A stretch of DNA of 14,281 nucleotides, from positions 1-14,281 of the forward strand of contig JALLAP010000488.1 of assembly GCA_036939355.1 (NCBI GenBank), read 5' to 3'. The notes beneath the pieces are model-generated. The model worked only from the letters and a program-made list of their open reading frames with translations, did no database searches and had not been told where the DNA came from. Shown here one piece after another: positions 1-7,306 of this stretch. This DNA comes from Thalassiosira profunda (Eukaryota > Bacillariophyta > Thalassiosirophyceae > Thalassiosirales > Thalassiosiraceae). Position 1 is the first letter of the stretch. Each line of letters opens with the position of its first letter. Both the position numbers and the translations under genes were made by a program.

Positions 1-352
1 ATGGGGAGATAGCTAGAGATGTGGGTTGAGCAGGGGGGCAGGAGGGTGGGGGAAGAGGGGGTGGAGGCGGGGGAGGCGGGAGGGAGCGGAGAGAAGCAAG
101 AGGGGGCCGGGGGCGGGGGACTCGGTTATCTACTTTACGTACAACTACGTACGTAGAGAAAAGCGAAGAGACGCTGAGACAACTGAGAGCTGAGACACTT
201 CGGCGAAGTCGAGGAGACGATCTCTTTCCTCTCTGTCTCTCCCAAAACGCGGATGGCTCGAGGGCGTGCATCTCATTCAGCGATTGAAGCTTACGATACA
301 TACTTGTCCTGCGATCTCTCGAGGGTACATAACTTTTAGAGTACATACCAGC
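1..352. other. 3' flank of the TPR gene, G-rich and repeat-rich, no gene seen
   Basis: No credible coding region is visible here. Roughly positions 30-120 form an almost uninterrupted purine tract on the + strand with many runs of three to six G, which could fold as G-quadruplex. A perfect 12-base palindrome, CTACGTACGTAG, lies at 145-156 with another TACGTA just before it. A short inverted repeat, ACTTCG-g-CGAAGT, lies at 197-209. GAGAC recurs several times between 165 and 220. Because the neighbouring gene reads leftward and stops at 353, this stretch would be its 3' UTR and downstream region, where the transcript would be C-rich. No polyadenylation signal could be assigned. Confidence 0.5.
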
Positions 353-2656
353 TCACGCCGCGGCGGCGCATTCCGGATGGGAGAGGGCAAGGCTGTAAAA
401 GTTGTATCCGGTGATTCGCAGGTCCGCATCCTCGTCGTCGTCGCAGTCGCAGTCCTCCACGCCCGCCGCGCCCCGCAGCGCGAAGATTCGCGTCGCCTCC
501 GCGAAGCACTCCATCATCCTGGCCGTATCGGCCTTCCGCAAGTAAATGTTCCCCATCGCGTTCAACGCCCTCGCCGCGCCGGGACCGTCGGCGCCGCCGT
601 GCCGCTGCTCGATCCGCAGCACCTCCGCGAAGTGCCCCAATGCGGCGTCCAGCTCGCCCCGCCCCCGGCACACCCCGGCCACGTGCCTTAGCGTCGCGAG
701 GCGCCCGCGGTGGTCCCGCCCGAGGGACGCGCGTTCCACTTCCAGCGTCTCGGCGTACCCGGCCATGGCGCGGGCCGCGTCGCCCCGCTCGAGGTGCGCC
801 GTGGCGATGTTGTAGAGCACCGCGGCCACGTCGCCGGGCCGCTCGCCCGCGCAGCGGCGACGGACGCGCAGCGACTCCTCGAACGCCGCGACGGCGCGGT
901 CGTACCGTCCCTGCCGGAAGAGCACGAGCCCGATGGAATTGAGGGTCGCGGCGACGTCCGCGTGGGCGTTCCCGTGGATTGCCCGCCGGATCCTCAACGC
1001 CTCTTGCTGCGCGTTCAGCGCCCGGTCGTAGTGTCCCAGCCGGCAGCTCGCTCGCGCGACGTTCCCGAGCGCCGCCGCCACCTTGGGGTGCGTCGGTCCC
1101 AGCGCCTCCGTCTGCAGCGCGCACGCCTCCGCGTGCCGTTCCAGCGCCGCGCGGTGGTCCCCCATATGCCCGTGGGTCTGCGCCAGGTTCGTCAATGTCA
1201 CGATAATGTTGGCGTGCCCGCGGGGGAGGACGGTGCGCTCCACGGCCAGTCCCTCCTCGTACGCGGCGAGGGCGGACGCGAAGTCGGACCGCTCGTAGTG
1301 GAGGTTGCCGAGTTTGTTGAGGGTGCCGGCCACCTCGGGGTGGCGCGGGCCGAGGGCGGCCCTGGCGGCGGCGAGGCTGTCGTTGTACAATCTTGCCGCA
1401 TCGTCGTATTCGGAGCGATCGCGGTGGACCTGCGCGAGGCACTTGAGGCCGACGGCGACGTCGGGGTGGACGGGCCCCAGGCGGTGCTTCACGATGCGGT
1501 GAAATTCCCGATACAGCGCCAGCGCCTCGTCGAGGTGCCCGAGGCGGTGGCGCGTCTGCCCGAGGTTGTACGCGCTCGCGGCCCGGTCGAGGTGGTCGCG
1601 CGGCAGCATCGCGCACCGCCGCCGGTAGGCCTCCACATAAACCGCGAGGGCGGCGTCGTACTCGCCCCGCAAGTAGTGCGCCCTCCCCACGTTGTTCATC
1701 GCCGTGGCGACGTCCCTCCGCAACTCGTCGTCGGCGGGAGCCTCCTCCAGCAACCCCCGGCGGAGGGCGAGGCTCGCCGCGAACATCTCCAGGGCTTGCG
1801 CGGCCCCGTCCACTTTATCCCCTCCGTCCGCGGACGGCGCCCCGCCCGCCGTCCCCGCGGCGCGGAAGGCGAGGACGCCGAGGCAGTTCCGCGCGGCGGC
1901 GGCGGCCGCGCGGGCGGCGCGGCTCGGGGGGGCAGCCTCGGCCGCCGCCAGCGCCCGGGCGTACATCGCCCGAGCAAGCTCGTTGTTGTGGGCGCGGCGG
2001 TGCACGTGGCCCAGGTTGTGGAGGAGCGGGACGGCCGCCAATCCGTCCGCTTGGTCCGCCGCGGGAGTTTCGTGGGCTTGCTCTTGGGGCGGCCGCGAGG
2101 GGCACCGGAGGACGGCGAGGGCGTGCTCGAAGCAGCCCGCGGCGGCGGCGTCGTCCCCGGAGCGGGCGCGGAGCAGTCCCAGGTTGAAGAGCAAAACGGG
2201 GGCGGGGTCCGCTCGCGACGCGGCGTCGATGCGCAGGGGCCGGGCGTAGGTGGCCAGGCCCTCGTCGTACTCGCTTCTTGGGGGCGCCGCGGGTATCGCT
2301 GCGGTGGAGGCGGGCGGGGAGGCCGGCCGGGAAGGCGGAGGCGCGTCAACTTCCATCGGGTCCCCGTCGGAGGCGTCGAGGCTGACCCTCCTTGCCGCGC
2401 TTCGGCTCGTTGACGGCGGGAGGAGGCCCGCGAGCGCCCCCTGGCACACGCTCCGGGGCAGGGCCGGCGCGCAGAGGGACGCGGCGCGGCGGAAGCAGTC
2501 CGCGGCGTCCTCGGCCGCGCCGCGTTCGAGGCAGTCGGCGCCGCGGTTGTTGAAGGCGGCCACGGCCGCCTCGGCGTCGGGATGGACGTGGGGTGCGACG
2601 TCGTCGCGGAGGTCGCAGGGCCGGGAGCGGCGCCGCTTGGGGCGGGGGGCGTTCAT
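353..2656 (-). CDS. Kinesin-light-chain-like tetratricopeptide repeat (TPR) protein
   Basis: A 767-residue protein built mostly of TPR helices, which normally act as protein-binding scaffolds. From about residue 316 to 728 there are ten helical repeats whose N-x-x-G/N-L-G/A positions fall near 322, 364, 406, 448, 490, 532, 574, 616, 658 and 700, a spacing of 42 residues, the unit typical of kinesin-light-chain TPRs (TPR_10/TPR_12 type). More irregular TPR-like helices occupy about residues 33-300. The N-terminus carries a basic PRPKRRRSRP stretch that could be a nuclear localisation signal, and residues 734-745 are very acidic. The start is the ATG at 2656; the reading frame stays open to 2728 but without another ATG. 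The gene is far more GC-rich than the rest of the window, which also opens long meaningless frames on both strands. No catalytic domain is seen; partners and true cargo role are unknown. Confidence 0.87.
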   Translation of the reverse strand: MNAPRPKRRRSRPCDLRDDVAPHVHPDAEAAVAAFNNRGADCLERGAAEDAADCFRRAASLCAPALPRSVCQGALAGLLPPSTSRSAARRVSLDASDGDPMEVDAPPPSRPASPPASTAAIPAAPPRSEYDEGLATYARPLRIDAASRADPAPVLLFNLGLLRARSGDDAAAAGCFEHALAVLRCPSRPPQEQAHETPAADQADGLAAVPLLHNLGHVHRRAHNNELARAMYARALAAAEAAPPSRAARAAAAAARNCLGVLAFRAAGTAGGAPSADGGDKVDGAAQALEMFAASLALRRGLLEEAPADDELRRDVATAMNNVGRAHYLRGEYDAALAVYVEAYRRRCAMLPRDHLDRAASAYNLGQTRHRLGHLDEALALYREFHRIVKHRLGPVHPDVAVGLKCLAQVHRDRSEYDDAARLYNDSLAAARAALGPRHPEVAGTLNKLGNLHYERSDFASALAAYEEGLAVERTVLPRGHANIIVTLTNLAQTHGHMGDHRAALERHAEACALQTEALGPTHPKVAAALGNVARASCRLGHYDRALNAQQEALRIRRAIHGNAHADVAATLNSIGLVLFRQGRYDRAVAAFEESLRVRRRCAGERPGDVAAVLYNIATAHLERGDAARAMAGYAETLEVERASLGRDHRGRLATLRHVAGVCRGRGELDAALGHFAEVLRIEQRHGGADGPGAARALNAMGNIYLRKADTARMMECFAEATRIFALRGAAGVEDCDCDDDEDADLRITGYNFYSLALSHPECAAAA

Positions 2657-3439
2657 ATTGGCGGATCGTGGGGGGAGGGAGAACGACAAGTTGCATGCAC
2701 CGACGTGTTGCGTTGGGGCTTGATGCAAAAATTATGATTAGAGGGCGCACCCGCGTTGATCGTAACTTTTGTGACGCGATTGCATGCATCGGAGGGCGAT
2801 TCGCGCAACGACGGCCATTGTCCTTGGAGCGATCACTCGGGGCCACTGGGCCGGTGTCGGCGGGAGCGATTCGGACGCCGAAGAAGAAATTGCAAAATGT
2901 GAGGGCGGAGAGGTGGACACGTGAACCGTCTCAAATAGTGTCCCTCCTGCGGTGTTGATATGTCATTATGCGTTTTTGTTATGTAACATTGTTGTCGTAC
3001 GGACAATAGTGAGGAGACAAAGACACAAGAGGCCTAAAATTACTCCGGAGATGGCTTCCGTCCGAAGAAGCCGTCTTGCTTGGTAAAAATGTCTCGTCTT
3101 TTGTCGCACGCCTCCTGCTTTCCCCGCTTTTTCACTGTCTCACCACGATTCGGAAAAAATGCTGAGACGCATCTCCTAACAATTTCCCGAGAAGATGCCG
3201 ACTTTCGGTAGAACGCAAACTTCGCTCCGAAGTATATCGCCAACGGTTTTAGCCTTACCTGACCTTTATCACGATCGAACCACCAGTTGGCGATGGAGAC
3301 CGTCCTAAGCAGTTTTTTTTTAACTTCGCCGGCGCGACAAACCTTTCTTTCTTTCCTGCACGGTCACGCAATCACACGTGATATTATCACGTGAGTTTTG
3401 AGCGCCGCGGGAGCGAGCCCGCCCCCGCCACACAACCAC
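2657..3439. other. Divergent intergenic region between the TPR and NAT genes
   Basis: This 783-base stretch separates two gene starts and should hold both promoters and 5' UTRs. No open frame begins with ATG and looks like protein; the open stretch near 3040-3243 on the minus strand starts with a non-ATG codon and has no recognisable motif. TGCATGCA palindromes occur at 2692-2699 and 2781-2788, close to the TPR start, and a TGACGC hexamer lies at 2772-2777. Base composition drops sharply here from the GC-rich TPR gene to AT-richer sequence, including a T-run near 3313. The CACGTG inverted repeat at 3375-3393 is listed separately. Confidence 0.5.
3375..3393. promoter_or_regulatory. Inverted repeat with two CACGTG boxes upstream of NAT
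   Basis: Nine-base arms CACGTGATA and TATCACGTG flank a single central T, a perfect inverted repeat of 19 bases. Each arm contains a complete CACGTG (G-box/E-box), the core site for bHLH and some bZIP transcription factors. It lies 46 bases upstream of the NAT start codon, so it is either in the proximal promoter or in the 5' UTR. An in-frame TGA at 3392-3394 falls in the right arm, so the site is not part of the coding region. The symmetry is seen directly; a regulatory role is inference. Confidence 0.5.
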
Positions 3440-4504
3440 ATGCGGACGGCAGCGCTGCTCGTATGTCTGCGCCCAGCCATATGGTCGGCGAACGGCTGGG
3501 TGGGCCCAATCGGCGGCGATTCTCGCTGCCGGTCTTCGATCGATGCATCCGCGCTTCAGACCGAGGGCGTCGCACACATCAACATCAACGCTGATGGCTT
3601 TGCGATCGAGGCAGATGATCGTGCTACGCGCGCGAAATATCTCGAGAGGATTTGCATCCCTTCCGACGATGCCGGTTTGCTCATTGCAAAAGCTGGCTCT
3701 GGGCAAAGGGCCCTGGACGACGAGGGCCTCGCCGACTTGCAGCTGCTTCTGACGGCGCACCTCTTTGCCTGCCCGTTCGAGAACCTCGACCAGCACTCCC
3801 ACCCCGCCGACGATGCGGTGCCGCACATACCACGAAAACCAGCCGAAGAGCTGACTTCCCTTGATGTGGGTCAATCGTTGCAGAAGATACTATCCGGTCG
3901 CGGCGGGTTTTGCTACGAGCTGAATTTATCCTTCGCGTGGCTGCTGCGATCGCTGGGCTTTCGCGCGAGATTGGCGGTGGCGGACGTCGGATGCTTGCAG
4001 GAAATTCCGGCACACGTGGTGATTCTGATAGATGACCTCCCATCTGATGACGCATCCGTATCGGTATTGGTGGATGTCGGTTTCGGCACGCCGGGTGTTT
4101 GTAACGTGATCCTTCCCATCCGCCACGACGATCCAACTTTGGACACGCACGGAGACTCGTTTCGATTCGCCTCCAGTGAAGGGGACAGGTTCGACACGAC
4201 GCTCTACAGGAAACGAATAGTCACGGGAGACAACGAGGAAGAATCAATGTACTGTTTCCACGCAAAGGACGATCTACCTCACGACGCGGAAGAGTTTGCC
4301 CTCGGGCTGGACCGCGTGCTGAACCGGAGCCCAACCTTCTGTGGAAAGAGACTTTGCGTGATCAGTACTGAAGGGGGTCACTGCACGCTGGGAGAGGGAT
4401 ATGTCAAGTGGATGGAACGAGGAAAGGCTGTCAGGAAGATCCAGTTTGACAGCGAGGCGGACTGGAGAGAAGCTTTGGCAGAGCATTTTGGGGTTACTCT
4501 GTGA
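3440..4504 (+). CDS. Arylamine N-acetyltransferase with N-terminal signal-like leader
   Basis: A 354-residue member of the arylamine N-acetyltransferase (NAT, Acetyltransf_2) family, which moves acetyl from acetyl-CoA to arylamines, hydrazines or hydroxylamines by way of a cysteine thioester. The Cys-His-Asp triad is recognisable: C158 in RGGFCYELN, H192 in PAHVVIL and D212 in LVDVGFG. The family's PFENL motif is at 112-116. The conserved domain begins near residue 62 (ATRAKYLERI), leaving an extra ~60 residues relative to typical NATs of about 280. That extension opens with a short basic and hydrophobic stretch (MRTAALLVCL) that resembles a signal peptide. The ATG at 3440 is the only in-frame Met before the catalytic region, and an in-frame stop lies at 3392, so this start is firm unless there is an upstream exon. 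The stop is 35 bases from the convergent neighbour's stop. Physiological substrate is unknown. Confidence 0.93.
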   Translation: MRTAALLVCLRPAIWSANGWVGPIGGDSRCRSSIDASALQTEGVAHININADGFAIEADDRATRAKYLERICIPSDDAGLLIAKAGSGQRALDDEGLADLQLLLTAHLFACPFENLDQHSHPADDAVPHIPRKPAEELTSLDVGQSLQKILSGRGGFCYELNLSFAWLLRSLGFRARLAVADVGCLQEIPAHVVILIDDLPSDDASVSVLVDVGFGTPGVCNVILPIRHDDPTLDTHGDSFRFASSEGDRFDTTLYRKRIVTGDNEEESMYCFHAKDDLPHDAEEFALGLDRVLNRSPTFCGKRLCVISTEGGHCTLGEGYVKWMERGKAVRKIQFDSEADWREALAEHFGVTL

Positions 4505-4539
4505 GGATACCGCACGCTTCTAACTCAGCGCTACCTCAT

Positions 4540-5607
4540 TCAACGCTTCGACGAGCCGCCAACGTTGACGATCTCGTCGATTATGAGCCCAACGAAGGAT
4601 GTGTACAGTACCCCCGCCGATCCATCCAGAAAGTGATCGAAGAAATGGTTCCACCAACTCTTCCCCTCTGAGGATGTACCATTCGTCCGAGATCGTAGAG
4701 TCGTTGCAAACGAAGAAACATTGGTCATGTCCGATCGCGGAGCGAGCATCCCTCTCTCTTCATCTATGTTTCCACTGTCCTCTTTCATCTTTTCGCGACC
4801 AGACCTGGACAGGCCGCTGACCCGGCGTTGCTGTATTGTTTGGACCGCCCCGGCATCTTCAAAGTCGTCGTCTGCATCCCCGTGCTTGCTGCTGTCTGCC
4901 TGCAGCTCAATGTACAATTGCATCCCCACCACATCTCGTTCCAGTTCTTCTTCGTGGTCCCAGTGCGCATTTCGTGACTGTATCATGTGAAAGCTCACCA
5001 GCGCGGCGATTAATGTCGTTTCCAACAACTCAAAGACCTTTTGTGCAGTGAGGTGGAAGCACGTTGCAAATACGATGGCAACCAACTCGCCCGCCACTGA
5101 AAGCCACATGGTGTATGTGAAGACGTGAATGAGAATGAGATCGATCAGTATGACGATCGAGTGGATTAAATAGGCGGAGGGAATCCCCGGTCGCTCTACG
5201 AGGAGTCGAACGATGCAGATGATGGACGAGGAGAGGCAGCCGCAGGCGGCGATTCTGAGTCGTCGCCTGTCCCACGAGGCTGGGTTGAGCGAGCAGCGCG
5301 TGGCGCGAGAACTAAGAAACTCGTCGTCCCAGTGAACGGCCGTCGCGGTGGAGATGTTGTCTGCATCGAGGCTTTGTGGAACCTCCGGGTCTGCCGAGGC
5401 GTTGGCATCTTGCGGTTGGTGCACGGCGCCCCCCGGCTTCGCGGCGGCCACCGCTTCCGCCGGCGCTTCGACTGCAGAGGTGGACACGTGAGCGGCGGCG
5501 CCGTTGGCGTCTGGGGGCGATTCGATGGCGCCCGCCATCTTCTTTACCTTCGTCTCGCTCATCTCTGTTGATGCGCGGGGGGCGCTTCGACTTCGATCGA
5601 TCTCCAT
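4540..5607 (-). CDS. Unrecognised four-pass membrane protein
   Basis: A 355-residue protein I cannot assign to a named family. Residues 1-115 are low in hydrophobicity and rich in Ala, Pro, Ser and acidic residues, probably disordered. Four hydrophobic helices follow closely: about 118-137, 144-166, 168-187 and 192-209, the second very rich in Ile, Leu and Val. After the helices comes a charged, partly acidic region of about 110 residues, then a weaker hydrophobic patch near 325-345 which could be a fifth membrane or membrane-associated helix. Acidic residues inside helices 2 to 4 (ILIDLI, AGELVA, FELLE) would be unusual in a passive anchor and hint at a channel, transporter or assembly role, which is inference. 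The start is the ATG at 5607; a second ATG at residue 16 is an alternative. It is transcribed divergently from the LRR gene. Confidence 0.68.
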   Translation of the reverse strand: MEIDRSRSAPRASTEMSETKVKKMAGAIESPPDANGAAAHVSTSAVEAPAEAVAAAKPGGAVHQPQDANASADPEVPQSLDADNISTATAVHWDDEFLSSRATRCSLNPASWDRRRLRIAACGCLSSSIICIVRLLVERPGIPSAYLIHSIVILIDLILIHVFTYTMWLSVAGELVAIVFATCFHLTAQKVFELLETTLIAALVSFHMIQSRNAHWDHEEELERDVVGMQLYIELQADSSKHGDADDDFEDAGAVQTIQQRRVSGLSRSGREKMKEDSGNIDEERGMLAPRSDMTNVSSFATTLRSRTNGTSSEGKSWWNHFFDHFLDGSAGVLYTSFVGLIIDEIVNVGGSSKR

Positions 5608-5765
5608 CCGCTCCGCCCCGCGGGGAGAGAAGAAGAGGAGCTCTTCCAACTTCCAACCCCGGACCTCCGGATTTGCTTATCTTTCCGCCAAAACCAGGCT
5701 CAACCCCGCGCTGAAAGGAGGACCATCCCCACTGGCGGGATATCAAAGAAGATCGCGGGGCAATT
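5608..5765. promoter_or_regulatory. Short shared upstream region of the membrane-protein and LRR genes
   Basis: Only 158 bases separate the ATG at 5607 (minus) from the ATG at 5766 (plus), so both promoters or 5' UTRs must overlap or be compact. A perfect palindrome CCCCGCGGGG lies at 5616-5625 and a direct repeat CTTCCAACTTCCAAC begins near 5641. No TATA-like element was convincing. Bidirectional promoter activity is inference from layout. Confidence 0.4.
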
Positions 5766-5928
5766 ATGAGCAACGTCGGGGGAAGTCACAGCGCGAAGAA
5801 GCGCAGGACATGCGACGACGGTGGCTGCGGGCAGGGGTGGATATGGATGAATCTGCTGCGCGTGAGTTGCGAGCCATCAAATCGTTGAGCAGGAGTTGGT
5901 GGACAGCAACCGCTCACTGCAAAGCAAT
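5766..5928 (+). other. Frameshifted 5' part of the LRR gene
   Basis: The probable original start is the ATG at 5766, opening with MSNVGGSHSAKKRRTCDDGG. After the G-run at 5834-5837 the sensible reading moves to a second frame (VDMDESAARELRAIKSL), and near 5888 it moves again to the frame of the main LRR region (QELVDSNRSLQSN). Both changes are explained by loss of one base, the first in a homopolymer of G. Read through the three frames, the segment gives a continuous coiled-coil-like helix leading into the LRR protein. An alternative is removal of 31 bases from GTGAGT (5862) to CAG (5892), which also restores frame, but 31 bases is very short for an intron and would discard the sensible middle frame. 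Either sequencing error or true damage is possible. Confidence 0.6.
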
Positions 5929-7230
5929 ATGAATGCAATGTCGGATAAAATGGAACGGCTCGAAACAAGGTTGCAATATCAGGAATCGATGCTGCGAAAC
6001 CAGAAATGGGAGTACACAGTTGAGCCTCCTTCGCCCGATTACTGGTCTTCGGTAGACGATGGACGTGCTCACACAACAACAAGTTTCCTCGATACAATTC
6101 GCGAGGAAACAACAAAGATGATGCATGGGCAGGGCAACGGTCATATCAGGATAGACACTTCCCGCCTTCCGTATCATTATTCTTTCCTCCGTCACTGGCA
6201 AGCTTTTGCCGGTTCCCTGAAGGAGTACCAGCATGCTATCAAGTGCGTCCCGGGAGAAGAGCCGTTCAAACCCAGCTTGACTTTGGGCGGGATAGAACTT
6301 CCGAAGGTAGTTCTCAACGTATTGTTGGATGGCCTCAAAGGGACTCACTTCCCTAGAGTTTTCTTGGAATCGAATGTATTTGGCCGCGATACCATTTCAT
6401 TTGTATTGAAGTACATGAAACTCAACAACGTCCTGGAAGAACTGTCACTGACCGGCTGCCGTATTGACAACGTCCAAATCCTCAATGAAGTATGCGGTGC
6501 AATCAAAGATCATCCATCAATTGAAAACATATCTCTCATCCAATGCAGGGAGGATGACTTGGATGAATTCTACATGATGCGCTCAATTATCACTGCTGGA
6601 CGATGGAAGCTGAAAAGCCTCGATCTAACGGGTAACGAGATCAGTACAGGCGGTGACGCGTTCCTAGGCGGCGACATGTTCCTCTCTGATTTCTTGGCGT
6701 CCAATCCACCCCTAGAGGAACTTGTTCTCAGCGACAATCTGTTGGATAGTTCCGACGCAATTGCAATTGCAGCAGCTCTGAAACACAACAACACTCTCAG
6801 CTATCTTGATCTCGATGCCAATGATATGATCGCAACAGAGGGGTGGAACGCATTAGATAGGGCAGAATTTGATGAGAGGAGCTTGAATGCGGCTGCCGAT
6901 TCGAATCACAAATGCATGTATGTGCTTTCAAGCACAAACCTTAGGATGCTGAACCAGCGAAGTTACCAAGCAAAAGACCTCAGGTCGAAGAAAATATATT
7001 CGGTTCTGTCCGCGAGAAACAGGGAATGCTCTAACACGGAACACTTCGAAGACGTGCCAATTGAGTTGTTGCCCGAGTTGACGGTCTCGATTCAAGATCA
7101 TTCGACCTATCACGCGGGGGATAATTCGCCTTCACAGGGTGACGATGATGTCAAACCCCTCTCCTTTGTGTATGAAATCATGAGGCGTTGGGAGAAAGTG
7201 TTCCCTGTCTATGAATCACTGAGCAGATGA
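5929..7230 (+). CDS. Leucine-rich-repeat protein with N-terminal coiled coil (intact part)
   Basis: The uninterrupted frame from the ATG at 5929 encodes 433 residues. It begins with a coiled-coil segment (MSDKMERLETRLQYQESML), followed by a linker and then irregular leucine-rich repeats of the ribonuclease-inhibitor type in the middle: LEELSLTGCRID, IENISLIQC, LKSLDLTGNEI, LEELVLSDNLLD and LSYLDLDANDM. After the repeats come SLNAAADSNHKC and a C-terminal region ending VYEIMRRWEKVFPVYESL. I associate this combination with an LRR family present in many copies in Thalassiosira; that is from memory of the family, not a search. LRRs bind proteins, and no enzymatic domain is seen. The full product probably starts at 5766, but two frame changes lie between (see the preceding entry), so this copy may be a recent pseudogene or contain base-call errors. 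Its stop is 76 bases from the convergent sulfotransferase stop. Confidence 0.77.
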   Translation: MNAMSDKMERLETRLQYQESMLRNQKWEYTVEPPSPDYWSSVDDGRAHTTTSFLDTIREETTKMMHGQGNGHIRIDTSRLPYHYSFLRHWQAFAGSLKEYQHAIKCVPGEEPFKPSLTLGGIELPKVVLNVLLDGLKGTHFPRVFLESNVFGRDTISFVLKYMKLNNVLEELSLTGCRIDNVQILNEVCGAIKDHPSIENISLIQCREDDLDEFYMMRSIITAGRWKLKSLDLTGNEISTGGDAFLGGDMFLSDFLASNPPLEELVLSDNLLDSSDAIAIAAALKHNNTLSYLDLDANDMIATEGWNALDRAEFDERSLNAAADSNHKCMYVLSSTNLRMLNQRSYQAKDLRSKKIYSVLSARNRECSNTEHFEDVPIELLPELTVSIQDHSTYHAGDNSPSQGDDDVKPLSFVYEIMRRWEKVFPVYESLSR

Positions 7231-7306
7231 AGAAGGGAGAAACCAAGGGCGCCAACGATGTGCCAAATGCTCATGCATCTTTGCAGTTATCAGTTAACAA
7301 TATTGA

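Noticed and set aside
197..209. ACTTCG-g-CGAAGT hairpin as a bacterial-type terminator
   Set aside because: The stem is short with no T-run, and the window is eukaryotic, where intrinsic terminators of this type are not expected.
336..1616. A 426-codon open frame on the minus strand overlapping the TPR gene
   Set aside because: Arg/Pro/Gly-rich low-complexity translation, typical of an off-frame reading of GC-rich coding DNA.
710..2413. A 567-codon open frame on the + strand opposite the TPR gene
   Set aside because: It begins with GTG, has no domain, and mirrors a very GC-rich gene in which stops are rare on all frames. The minus-strand frame has clear TPR repeats.
3040..3243. Possible small minus-strand gene in the TPR-NAT gap
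   Set aside because: The frame opens with a non-ATG codon, shows no motif and has no sign of a membrane or export signal.
2907..5485. Shared 16-base string AGAGGTGGACACGTGA near 2909 and 5474
   Set aside because: One copy is intergenic and the other is inside the coding region of the membrane protein. There is no extended similarity, so chance or composition is the simplest reading.
5862..5892. A 31-base intron (GTGAGT...CAG) joining the 5766 start to the LRR frame
   Set aside because: It restores frame but is too short for spliceosomal introns of this type of organism, and it would remove a stretch that reads as sensible helix in another frame. Two one-base deletions fit better.
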